From DYJB01 sp963777165 (lineage in GTDB: Bacteria; Chloroflexota; Anaerolineae; Anaerolineales; E44-bin32): 64,000 bases of DNA. The translations under genes and the position numbers were made by a program. The stretch's first letter is position 1. Each line of letters starts with the position of its first letter. The notes under the pieces are model-generated. The model saw only the letters and a list, made by a program, of their open reading frames with translations. It searched no databases and had not been told where the DNA came from. Positions 56,478 to 63,946 of this stretch are shown piece by piece. The stretch spans positions 199,271 to 263,270 of the forward strand of contig CAVZPO010000026.1 of assembly GCA_963777165.1 (NCBI GenBank), read 5' to 3'.

Positions 56478-57815
56478 ATGGGCAAGCCGCGATTCCATGT
56501 TGTGTCCCTGGGGTGTGCCAAGAACACCGTTGACTCCGAGTCGATGGCCGCCTTGCTGCAGGGCTCGGGCTACGCGGCCGACTCGGACCCCGCCCGAGCC
56601 GACGTCCTGATCGTCAACACCTGTGGGTTCATTGGGCCGGCCAAGGAAGAATTGCTGCGGGTGCTGCGCGAGTTCTCCGAGGCCAAGCGTCCCGGCCAGC
56701 TCCTGTTGGCCGCAGGCTGCCTGACCCAGCGCTACGGTGCGGAGGTGGTCGCCCAGGCGCCAGGCGTCGACGGCGTGCTGGGCACGCGCCGCTGGGCGGA
56801 CGTCGTCGAGGTCGTGCGCGCGCTGCGCCACGGCGCCTCCCCGAAGCCGGTCTATCACCTGCCGGAGCCGGGACCCGTGATTATGGAATCGCCGGGGATC
56901 CCACGCTGGGCGGTGCAGGGCGCCAGCGCCTATCTGAAGATCGCCGACGGCTGTCGGCGGCCGTGCGCCTTCTGCGCCATCCCGCTGATCAAGGGAACGG
57001 CGGTCAGCCGCACCCCGGAGGCCATCCTGCATGAGGCGGCGGAGCTCGATCGGCGGGGAGTCCACGAGGTCAACCTGATCGCCCAGGACACCACCGACTA
57101 CGGGTGGGACCTGGGGCTCAAGGACGGGCTGGCGATCTTGCTTGAGGGCCTGCTGCGTGCCGCGCCGTCGATCGACTGGTTCCGCATCCTGTATGCCTAT
57201 CCCGGCTACGTGACCGACCGGCTGATCGACACGATGGCGGCGAACCCGCGGCTGATCCCGTATCTCGACATGCCGCTGCAGCACGCGCACCCGGACACCC
57301 TGCGCCGCATGCGCCGCCCGGCGAACGTCGAGTGGGTCCACCGCACGATCGAGAAGATGCGCCGCCAAATGCCGGACCTGGCGCTGCGCACGACGTTCCT
57401 CGTCGGCTATCCGGGCGAGACCGAGCGCGAATTCCAGACGCTCCTGGATTTCGTCGCCGAAATGCGCTTCGATCGCCTGGGTGCGTTCACCTTCTCCTTT
57501 GAACCCGGGACCTCCAGCGAGCCGCTGGGGGATCCGGTGCCGACGGCGGTCAAGGACGAGCGCCGCGACCGGCTGATGTCGCTGCAGCAGACGATCTCGC
57601 TGCAGAACAATCAAGCCATGGTCGGCCGGACGCTCCAGGTTCTCATCGAGGGGCAGGGGGACGGTCTCTCGCTCGGGCGCTCGTATCGCGACGCTCCGGA
57701 GATCGACGGGATGGTGATCGTCGAGGGGGCGGCGCCGATCGGCGACATGGTGCCGGTCCGAATCACCGGCGCGCTGCTGTATGACCTGAGCGGGGTCGTT
57801 GTGGGCCCGGCTTAG
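56478..57815 (+). CDS. rimO: Ribosomal protein S12 methylthiotransferase RimO
   Basis: A 445-residue radical SAM enzyme with a UPF0004 N-terminal domain (cluster Cys13, Cys49, Cys81), a radical SAM core with CxxxCxxC at Cys159, Cys163, Cys166 (CRRPCAFC), and a C-terminal TRAM domain (about 375-440). The motif ADGCRRPCAFCAIPLIKG and the lack of tRNA-type MiaB features make RimO more likely than MiaB. It inserts a methylthio group on Asp89 of S12. Start is directly after the rodZ-like stop. Confidence 0.93.
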   Translation: MGKPRFHVVSLGCAKNTVDSESMAALLQGSGYAADSDPARADVLIVNTCGFIGPAKEELLRVLREFSEAKRPGQLLLAAGCLTQRYGAEVVAQAPGVDGVLGTRRWADVVEVVRALRHGASPKPVYHLPEPGPVIMESPGIPRWAVQGASAYLKIADGCRRPCAFCAIPLIKGTAVSRTPEAILHEAAELDRRGVHEVNLIAQDTTDYGWDLGLKDGLAILLEGLLRAAPSIDWFRILYAYPGYVTDRLIDTMAANPRLIPYLDMPLQHAHPDTLRRMRRPANVEWVHRTIEKMRRQMPDLALRTTFLVGYPGETEREFQTLLDFVAEMRFDRLGAFTFSFEPGTSSEPLGDPVPTAVKDERRDRLMSLQQTISLQNNQAMVGRTLQVLIEGQGDGLSLGRSYRDAPEIDGMVIVEGAAPIGDMVPVRITGALLYDLSGVVVGPA

Positions 57816-58006
57816 CACCTTGAGCGGAGTCCCACCCTCTTTCCTGTGTCACCCCCAGACCCTCCTTCCGCCACATCGCGCTGCAGGGTCTCCCTTCGGT
57901 CGCAAAGATCCCGCGGTTGCAGGGGTCGGCCGAGCGAGGTCGGGTGGCGTGACGCGCGCGTCGAAGCCGGCGCTGGGGGCGACTGCAAGGTCGGCCATAG
58001 AATCGA

Positions 58007-58032
58007 ACAGGGCGCCTCTCAGGGCGCCCTGT
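58007..58032 (-). terminator. Hairpin between rimO and DUF1232 gene
   Basis: A 10-bp stem (58007-58016 with 58023-58032, core CAGGGCGCC / GGCGCCCTG), loop of six. On the minus strand it is followed by TCGATTCTATGG, suggesting it ends the DUF1232 transcript; it may also stop rimO read-through. Confidence 0.6.
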
Positions 58033-58050
58033 GGGCTGCATAGGAGGAAG

Positions 58051-58401
58051 TCAGGGGGCCTCTTGCGGTGGGTCGAGTTGCTCCGGCGCTTCGGGGGGCA
58101 CTTCGCGCCATTCGCCGTCGATTACGGCGGTCAGTTCTCGCAGATGCTCCTGGACGACGGCAGGCGGGCACAGCTCGACGAACAGGTAGGTGCCCAGCCA
58201 CATCAGCAAGGCGTCGTCGATCGGTCCGGGGGCGATATCGGGGATCAGCCAGTACGCCAGGGCTCCCACCGGGAGCAGCTTGACCAGTGGGTTGACGCGC
58301 TGGTCGCGCATCAAGCGCACGATCAGCTTGATGCGCATCGCCGCCTCGTGAAAGACGCCGCCGCTCTTCGGAACCACACTGTGCGGTTTCTTGTCGTCCA
58401 C
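58051..58401 (-). CDS. DUF1232 family membrane-associated protein
   Basis: A 116-residue protein with the DUF1232 core: LPVGALAYWLIPDIAPGPIDDALLMWLG (the family pattern is YlisPiDLiPdxxpxxGxxDD). It starts at GTG 58401 with AGGGAG eight bases ahead. A TATAAT box on the minus strand is at 58436-58431. Members are small membrane proteins of unknown role, often near chaperones or YkvA-type genes. Confidence 0.85.
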   Translation of the reverse strand: MDDKKPHSVVPKSGGVFHEAAMRIKLIVRLMRDQRVNPLVKLLPVGALAYWLIPDIAPGPIDDALLMWLGTYLFVELCPPAVVQEHLRELTAVIDGEWREVPPEAPEQLDPPQEAP

Positions 58402-58430
58402 CCTGCTCCCTGCCTGTCGGGCTGATGCGG

Positions 58431-58436
58431 ATTATA
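58431..58436 (-). promoter_or_regulatory. -10 box of DUF1232 gene
   Basis: TATAAT on the minus strand, 30 bases before the GTG start. No clear -35. Confidence 0.45.
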
Positions 58437-58484
58437 CCGCCCTGGCAGCCTGATAACGGGCTGACGCCGTGCGGTGCAAGGCCA

Positions 58485-58493
58485 TGTTAGAAT
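58485..58493 (+). promoter_or_regulatory. Extended -10 promoter of moaA
   Basis: TGTTAGAAT (TGn plus TAGAAT) starts a leader of about 60 bases before moaA. Confidence 0.5.
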
Positions 58494-58497
58494 CGAT

Positions 58498-58560
58498 CCT
58501 CCGGGGCGCGTGAGCCCCGGACCGGAGAGTACCCATCGGCCTCCGGGAAGGGTAGGCTGA
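58498..58560 (+). promoter_or_regulatory. Structured moaA leader with competing stems
   Basis: CTCCGG at 58499-58504 and again at 58541-58546 can each pair with CCGGAG at 58522-58527. The first stem encloses a CCGGGGC/GCCCCGG hairpin (58501-58507 with 58514-58520). TACCC (58530-58534) can pair with GGGTA (58550-58554), which overlaps the Shine-Dalgarno GGGAAGGG (58545-58552). The two states would differ in exposure of the ribosome site. Confidence 0.45.
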
Positions 58561-59589
58561 ATGTCCATTGAATCCCCCACGCGCGTTCCCCCGATCGATC
58601 AGCTGCAGCGCCCGCTGCGGGACTTGCGCGTGTCCGTCACCGACCGCTGCAACTTCCGCTGCGTGTACTGCATGCCCAAAGAGATCTTCGGGCGCGATTA
58701 CCAGTTCCTCGACCGGCAGGAGCTGCTGAGTTTCGAGGAGATCACGCGCCTGGTTCGGGTGCTCAAGCCTCTGGGCGTGCAGAAGGTCAGGCTGACGGGC
58801 GGGGAGCCGCTGGTCCGGCGGCACCTCGAGCGACTGGTGGAGATGCTGGCCGGCCTGGGCGGGCTCGACCTGACGCTGACCACCAATGGTGCGCTACTGG
58901 CGTCGAAGGCGCAGGCCCTGGTGAGCGCCGGGCTGCAGCGGGTCACGGTCAGCCTCGACGCCCTCGAGGAAGATGTCTTTCGCCGGATGAACGACGTCGA
59001 CTTCCCGGCCGCCCGCGTGCTGGCGGGGATCGAGGCGGCTGCGGCGGCCGGCCTGCGGCCGATCAAGGTCAACATGGTCGTCAAGCGCGGTGTGAATGAA
59101 GACAGCATCGTGCCCATGGCCCGGCACTTCCGCGGCAGCGGTCATGTCCTGCGTTTCATCGAGTTCATGGATGTGGGGCAGACAAACGGCTGGCGGATGG
59201 ACGACGTCGTGCCGGCGGATGAGATCCTGGGACGTGTGCACGCCGCCTTCCCGCTCGAGCCCCTGGAGCCCAACTACGCCGGCGAGGTCGCCGGCCGCTG
59301 GCGCTATCAGGACGGGGCCGGGGAGGTCGGCGTGATCGCCTCGGTCACGCGGCCCTTCTGCCGCGGCTGTACCCGGGCACGGCTCTCGGCCGACGGTTCG
59401 CTCTACACCTGCCTGTTCGCCGGCCGTGGCCACAACCTGCGCGACCTGATGCGCTCGGGGGCCACGGACGACGCCCTGGCCGACGCCGTGCGCGGGCTGT
59501 GGGAGCGGCGCACGGATCGGTATTCCGAGATCCGCTCGTCGGAGACCGAACACCTGCCCAAGGTCGAGATGTCGTTTATCGGCGGTTAG
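58561..59589 (+). CDS. moaA: GTP 3',8-cyclase MoaA
   Basis: A 342-residue radical SAM enzyme, first step of molybdenum cofactor synthesis. The N-terminal cluster motif is CNFRCVYC (Cys30, Cys34, Cys37), and the second cluster uses Cys267, Cys270 and Cys284 (FCRGCTRARLSADGSLYTC). The chain ends in Gly-Gly, as required for activity. The gene stands alone with a structured leader; no other mo-genes lie beside it. Confidence 0.95.
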   Translation: MSIESPTRVPPIDQLQRPLRDLRVSVTDRCNFRCVYCMPKEIFGRDYQFLDRQELLSFEEITRLVRVLKPLGVQKVRLTGGEPLVRRHLERLVEMLAGLGGLDLTLTTNGALLASKAQALVSAGLQRVTVSLDALEEDVFRRMNDVDFPAARVLAGIEAAAAAGLRPIKVNMVVKRGVNEDSIVPMARHFRGSGHVLRFIEFMDVGQTNGWRMDDVVPADEILGRVHAAFPLEPLEPNYAGEVAGRWRYQDGAGEVGVIASVTRPFCRGCTRARLSADGSLYTCLFAGRGHNLRDLMRSGATDDALADAVRGLWERRTDRYSEIRSSETEHLPKVEMSFIGG

Positions 59590-59625
59590 TCCGTCCCCGT
59601 CGGGCAGGCGTAGAGGAATCGTCCG

Positions 59626-59654
59626 TTGACAGCCGGGGGCGGGTGACCTATACT
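59626..59654 (+). promoter_or_regulatory. Near-consensus sigma-70 promoter
   Basis: TTGACA (59626-59631), 17-base spacer, TATACT (59649-59654). It has the best fit to the vegetative consensus in this window. Start of transcription is expected near 59661, 130 bases before the SWIM gene. Confidence 0.75.
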
Positions 59655-59660
59655 ATGTCC

Positions 59661-59760
59661 ACTTCTCCCGTGAGATGACCCGCTATGAGCGGAGTTAGAG
59701 CACAATCGAGAGGTCGTTGACCCGAGGCACGTGGGACTCCCCCGCGTGCCTTCTTGTTTC
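59661..59760 (+). ncRNA. Candidate structured RNA or attenuator upstream of SWIM gene
   Basis: From the promoter the transcript would form hairpins at 59664-59675 (TCTC/GAGA), 59680-59692 (CCGC/GCGG) and 59712-59722 (GGTC/GACC). It then has a 10-bp stem with one wobble at 59726-59750 followed by TTCTTGTTT, an intrinsic terminator. No ORF of note is found. It may be a small RNA or a riboswitch-like attenuator of the next gene. I cannot match it to a known family. Confidence 0.5.
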
Positions 59761-59784
59761 CGCCAACCCTGGGAAGGAGACGCC

Positions 59785-60030
59785 ATGGACAATGGGATGA
59801 TCGGAAAGATCGAGAAGGCCAAGCGCTACGCTGAGGAGCGGGAGCGCATACGAATTGAGTTCTTCCGGGCGACCTTCGACGGCGACAACAACCCGCACAC
59901 GGTGGAGTTCGGCAGCGAGGGCTGGAAGTGCGACTGCGACTTCTTCCAACGGCGGGGCGTATGCAGCCATACCATGGCGCTGGAGCGCGTCCTCGAGCGG
60001 ATGCTGCCGGTCAGCGTCGAAGTCACCTGA
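59785..60030 (+). CDS. Small SWIM zinc-finger protein
   Basis: An 81-residue protein with a SWIM motif, CxCxnCxH: Cys49, Cys51, Cys60, His62 (KCDCDFFQRRGVCSH). The N-terminal half is a charged helix (KIEKAKRYAEERERI) followed by strands. GGAAGGAG lies seven bases before the ATG. SWIM fingers bind zinc and often DNA or proteins. The gene lies between a candidate attenuator and a strong terminator, so it is probably a monocistronic unit with its own control. Confidence 0.85.
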   Translation: MDNGMIGKIEKAKRYAEERERIRIEFFRATFDGDNNPHTVEFGSEGWKCDCDFFQRRGVCSHTMALERVLERMLPVSVEVT

Positions 60031-60047
60031 GTCCACACGCGACGGTT

Positions 60048-60085
60048 GCCGGGCGCGGGCCGATGGTGCCTGCGCCCGGCTTTTT
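60048..60085 (+). terminator. Strong intrinsic terminator after SWIM gene
   Basis: GCCGGGCGC (60048-60056) and GCGCCCGGC (60072-60080), a perfect 9-bp stem, followed by TTTTT. Confidence 0.85.
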
Positions 60086-60156
60086 GATTCCCCCCGGGGG
60101 GCATGCGCCCCGTTGAGCGACGATCCCGGCCACACGCTCTGGCCGGCGTTCTGCTG

Positions 60157-60162
60157 TACAAT
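60157..60162 (+). promoter_or_regulatory. -10 box of glycan cluster
   Basis: TACAAT, 24 bases before the ATG at 60187; no clear -35. Confidence 0.4.
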
Positions 60163-60186
60163 GCCGCCGTGGTCCCACAGCCCCCC

Positions 60187-61095
60187 ATGGACGATCTGCT
60201 GTCGATTGTCATCCCGGCCTACAACGAGCGCACCTCGCTGGAGGCCAACCTGCCGGTTTGGCTGCGTGCCTGCGACGACAAGCATTGGCGGCTGATCGTC
60301 GTGGACGACGGTTCGGCCGACGGCACCGAGACGCTGCTGCGCGGCCTGGCTGGGCATCCGCGGCTGCAGGCCTACCGCCACCGGACGAATCGCGGCTACG
60401 GGAACGCACTGAAGACCGGCCTGTTTCACGCCGAGACCCCGTATGCCGTGACGATGGATGCCGACGGTCAGCATCGGTTGGAGGACGTGGACCGGCTCCT
60501 GGAAGCGATGCAGACGCGCGACGCCGACCTGGTCATCGGTGCGCGCCTGGTCAACGACACCTCCGGCGCCTACCGGCGGCTGGGGAAGGGGCTGATCCGG
60601 CTGTTGGCCCGGATGCTCTTCCCGGTGCGTATCCAGGACCTGAACTCCGGTTTCAAGCTCTACCGGACGGAAGTCGTCCAGCGCCTGTTGCCGCTGTGCC
60701 CGGGATCGATGGCCTTCTCGGACGTGGTCACGCTGCTGCATCTCAACCTGGAACTGCACGTGATCGAGATCCCGGTCGAGACCCGTCCTCGGCAGGGCGG
60801 CCGGAGCACGATCAACACCATGACGGCGGTGGAGACGGCGCTGGAGATCGTCAACGTCATGATGTGGTTCAAGCCGTTGAAGATCTTCCTGCCGCTGGCG
60901 CTGCTGCTGGTCCTGGCCGGGGTGGCCTGGGCGATCCCGTTCCTCCTGGCAGGGACGGGGATGAGCGGCGTCTCGCTGCTCGCCATCCTGAGCGGAATGA
61001 TGGTGGCCATGCTCGGCTTCCTGGCCGAGCAGCTTGCGTACCTGCGGCGCATCGAGCGGCCCGACCTCGGGGCCCGCAAGGTAACCCCGGACTAG
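60187..61095 (+). CDS. Polyprenyl-phosphate GT2 glycosyltransferase, DPM1-like
   Basis: A 302-residue enzyme. The GT2 domain (1-220) has IVIPAYNERTSLEANLP, VVDDGSADGT and MDADGQH (metal DxD), with the DPM1-type NSGFKLYRTE. Two membrane helices follow (about 235-262 and 268-292). It probably moves a sugar onto a polyprenyl phosphate. Start ATG 60187; an in-frame GTG 18 bases upstream is also possible. The next gene starts 12 bases after its stop. Confidence 0.9.
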   Translation: MDDLLSIVIPAYNERTSLEANLPVWLRACDDKHWRLIVVDDGSADGTETLLRGLAGHPRLQAYRHRTNRGYGNALKTGLFHAETPYAVTMDADGQHRLEDVDRLLEAMQTRDADLVIGARLVNDTSGAYRRLGKGLIRLLARMLFPVRIQDLNSGFKLYRTEVVQRLLPLCPGSMAFSDVVTLLHLNLELHVIEIPVETRPRQGGRSTINTMTAVETALEIVNVMMWFKPLKIFLPLALLLVLAGVAWAIPFLLAGTGMSGVSLLAILSGMMVAMLGFLAEQLAYLRRIERPDLGARKVTPD

Positions 61096-61107
61096 GACAC
61101 GTCGCTG

Positions 61108-62181
61108 ATGACACCGGCTCCCCCGAACACGCCCCCGAAGCGGGTGTGGCGTGCTGCCCGAATGGTCCTGGGCCTGGCGCTGGCGGCCGCGTTTCTGGTG
61201 CTGGCGTTCCGCGATATCGAGTGGGATCATCTTGCCCAGGTCGCCCGCGGCGCCAACCCGGTGATGCTCCTGGGTACGCTGCTGCTTGGAAGCATCAACC
61301 TGGGGATCCGTGCCTTGCGCTGGCATGTGCTCCTGGCGCCAGGTCGCCCCGGACCGTTTCCAGGAACTTTCTGGGTGGTCACGGTCGGATACCTGGGAAA
61401 CAACGTGCTGCCGATGCGCGCCGGCGACCTGGGACGTTCCTACCTGATGGGACGCCGCTCGGGTATGGGGGGCAGCTTCGCCCTGGCGACGACCGCCGCG
61501 GAGCGCGTGTTCGATGCGATCTTCCTCGTCGTCCTGGGGGGCCTCGCCCTGCAAGGCCATCCCGGGCTTCCTTCGTGGTTGAGCAGAGGCATGGTGCTGC
61601 TGGCCGTCGGCGCGATCGGCGCGCTGGTCGGCTTGCTTCTCCTGCCGGCCGTGTGGGGGAAGGTTGCTGCCTGGGCTGAGACCCAGCCGCGGTTGGCGAG
61701 CATCGTCGTGCGCCTGCGTCAGCGCTGGCTGGACCGGTTTGTCGAGGGCGTGTCGAGCATCCGCCACCTGGGCAGGCTGGCGACATTCCTGTTTCTGACC
61801 TGCTGCATCTGGAGCTTGGATGCGCTGACGACGATCCTGGCGGGAGCTGCCCTGGGTGTGCGTATTCCCCTGTTGGCTGCATTCGTGATTCTGGCGGCGC
61901 TGGGGGCCAGCAGCGCCGTCCCGCTGACGCCGGGGCAGGTGGGGGTTTACCAGTGGGTGGCATCCTCCGTCGCCGTCTCGTACGGCATTGCCAGGGAGCC
62001 GGCGCTTCTGCTGGCCGTGGCGATGCAGGCACTCAACTACCTGCTCATCGTCGTGTGGGGGGTCTTCGGCGTGATCCGCCTGGGAGGGCGCGGCATCTTG
62101 CGCACGATGATGGATTTCTCGGCGCGCTCCGATCCTTCGCCTCGGCCCGCCGAACCGGCGTCTGAGCCTTCCCGGAGATGA
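61108..62181 (+). CDS. Lysylphosphatidylglycerol synthase TM region / YbhN-type flippase-like protein
   Basis: A 357-residue membrane protein with about eight helices and the family segments AGDLGRSYLMGRRSGMGGS, TTAAERVFDAIFLV and PLTPGQVGVYQWVASS. Members (UPF0104, LPG synthase TM) are often found with GT2 genes in polyprenyl or lipid glycosylation clusters. Its stop overlaps the start of the next GT2 gene (ATGA). A Ser/Pro/Arg tail ends the protein. Confidence 0.88.
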   Translation: MTPAPPNTPPKRVWRAARMVLGLALAAAFLVLAFRDIEWDHLAQVARGANPVMLLGTLLLGSINLGIRALRWHVLLAPGRPGPFPGTFWVVTVGYLGNNVLPMRAGDLGRSYLMGRRSGMGGSFALATTAAERVFDAIFLVVLGGLALQGHPGLPSWLSRGMVLLAVGAIGALVGLLLLPAVWGKVAAWAETQPRLASIVVRLRQRWLDRFVEGVSSIRHLGRLATFLFLTCCIWSLDALTTILAGAALGVRIPLLAAFVILAALGASSAVPLTPGQVGVYQWVASSVAVSYGIAREPALLLAVAMQALNYLLIVVWGVFGVIRLGGRGILRTMMDFSARSDPSPRPAEPASEPSRR

Positions 62182-62991
62182 CGCTCTCTCCCGCTCTTCC
62201 GCGAGTGTCCGTGCTCCTCCCGGTCTACAACGCCGAGGAGTATGTGCCGGCGATGTTGGAAAGCCTGCACCGTCAGACGTTGAGTGACTTCGAAGTCATC
62301 ATGGTGAGACTGGTTGACCGATCGTTCCGGCGTGCTCCTGGAACGGACTGCGACCGCCGACTCAAGGTTCCGGCTGATCCGTCAGGCGGCCAACACCGGG
62401 ATCGTCGCCGCGCTCAATCGCGGCTTGGACGACTGCCGGGCGCAGTACGTCGCTCGCATGGACGCCGACGATATCGCCCTCCCGGATCGTTTCGAGCGCC
62501 AGGTCGCCCATCTGGAGGCGAACCCGGACATCGTGGCCCTGGGCACGGCGCTGGCCTACATCGATGCTCGCGGCCAGAGTCTGGACCGGGTGCGCCGGTG
62601 TGCGCTGGGGGGATCGATGCTGCGCGGGAACCCGCTGCTGCATCCCACGGTCATGCTCCGCCGCAGCGTCCTGGAGCAGCATGCGATCCGCTATCGGGCG
62701 GAGTACATCTACGCCGAGGACTACTACCTGTGGCTGGAGCTCTCGCGCCTCGGCCGGCTGGCCGCGCTCGACGAAGTCGCCTACCTGTATCGGGTCAGCG
62801 ACACGACCCTCCGGTCCCGCAAGCTGCGCAACATGCTCCGGGCGACGCTGCGCGTCAAGCTGACCGGGTGGCGGCGGATGGGATTGAGGCCGACGCCGGC
62901 CGACCTGTTCGGGATGGCGATCGAGGCGGGATTGCTGTTTGTTCCGCCGCGGTTGGTGTGGCAGGCTTACCTGTGGGCCAACTTCCGCTAG
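62178..62991 (+). CDS. GT2 glycosyltransferase (frameshifted)
   Basis: First frame: VSVLLPVYNAEEYVPAMLESLHRQTLSDFEVIMV. A second frame from about 62310 continues SGVLLERTATADSRFRLIRQAANTGIVAALNRGL and MDADDIALPDRFERQVAHLE. Joined they give about 270 residues of a GT-A GT2 enzyme. The span is 3n+1. At the junction the usual VDDGSTD is altered (V-D-W-L-T-D if one A is removed), so the damage may exceed one base. The catalytic MDADD and later EDYYLWL motifs are intact. Starts within the stop of the flippase gene. Confidence 0.82.
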
Positions 62992-63124
62992 CTCAGGCGG
63001 CGCAGACCGCTGCGCCGCGCGGGCGGCGAGGCAGCCGTGTTCGATCGTCCCGGTGGCGCCCGCGCTCCGGAGTTTGTCCTATGCACGTCGGGTCACACCC
63101 TCTTGGCGCTCCACCACGAATGTC

Positions 63125-63946
63125 ATGACCGAGCCGCCCCGCCTTCGCTTCTCGATCGTGACCCCCTCCTTCAACCAGGCCCGGTTTGTCCGCAAGACGA
63201 TCGAGAGCGTGCTCGGCCAGCAAGGGGACTTCGACCTCGAGTACCTGGTGGTCGATGGCGGGAGCACGGACGGGACGGCGCAGATCCTCGAGGATTACGG
63301 ATCTCGCCTGAAGTGGATCTCCGAGCCGGATCGCGGTCAGGTGGACGCGATCAACAAGGGCCTGGAGCGCTGCACCGGGGACGTGGTCGGCTGGCTGAAC
63401 AGTGATGATGTGCTTCTCCCGGGAGCGCTTCAACGGGCGGCCGAGGCCTTTGCCGCGCGGCCGGAGGTCGAGTGGTTGCACGGCAGGTGCCGGATCATCG
63501 ATGAGCACGACCGGGTGATCCGCGGCTGGGTGGAGGCCTACAAGCACTTTCGAGCGCAGCGGCACACATTCGAGACGCTGCTGATCGAGAACTACGTGAA
63601 CCAGATGACCGTGTTCTGGCGGCGGTCGCTGCTGGAGGCCGTGGGGACCCTGGATCCGCAGTTCCCGCTGGCCTTCGACTACGAGTTGTGGCTGAGATTT
63701 GCACGGCGCGGCGCGCCGGTGTACATCGACCAGCCGCAGGCCTGCTTCCGATGGTACGAGGCGAGCAAGAGCGGGGCGAACTTCGAGGCGCAGTTCCGGG
63801 AGAATTCTCTTGTGGCGGAGAAGTACGCCGCCGGCCGGCGCTCGCTCGTGTGGCGCAATCGCCTGATGGGGACCGCCATCGCGGCCGTCTACCGGGGGAT
63901 GGCGCTTGCGCGCAGGACGCGCTCCAGGTGGGGCCCGACCGACTAG
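63125..63946 (+). CDS. GT2 glycosyltransferase, WcaA-like
   Basis: A 273-residue GT-A glycosyltransferase: SIVTPSFNQARFVRKTIESVL, LVVDGGSTDGT, GQVDAINKGL, WLNSDDVLLPGA (metal DD) and FPLAFDYELWLRF (catalytic Asp/Glu region). It ends 54 bases before the edge of the window. Likely adds a sugar to a surface glycan. The start at 63125 precedes the fold directly; the longer reading upstream is not conserved. Confidence 0.9.
   Translation: MTEPPRLRFSIVTPSFNQARFVRKTIESVLGQQGDFDLEYLVVDGGSTDGTAQILEDYGSRLKWISEPDRGQVDAINKGLERCTGDVVGWLNSDDVLLPGALQRAAEAFAARPEVEWLHGRCRIIDEHDRVIRGWVEAYKHFRAQRHTFETLLIENYVNQMTVFWRRSLLEAVGTLDPQFPLAFDYELWLRFARRGAPVYIDQPQACFRWYEASKSGANFEAQFRENSLVAEKYAAGRRSLVWRNRLMGTAIAAVYRGMALARRTRSRWGPTD

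Noticed and set aside
55890..57818. 642-codon open frame on the minus strand
   Set aside because: It is antisense to the RodZ-like gene and rimO, both with complete motifs.
59700..59760. tRNA-like phrase (TTAGAGCA) in the leader of the SWIM gene
   Set aside because: There is no acceptor stem, anticodon arm or T-arm in the proper places; the stems form a different layout.
59695..61767. 690-codon open frame on the minus strand
   Set aside because: It runs antisense to three convincing genes (SWIM protein, GT2, flippase-like) and has no recognised domain.
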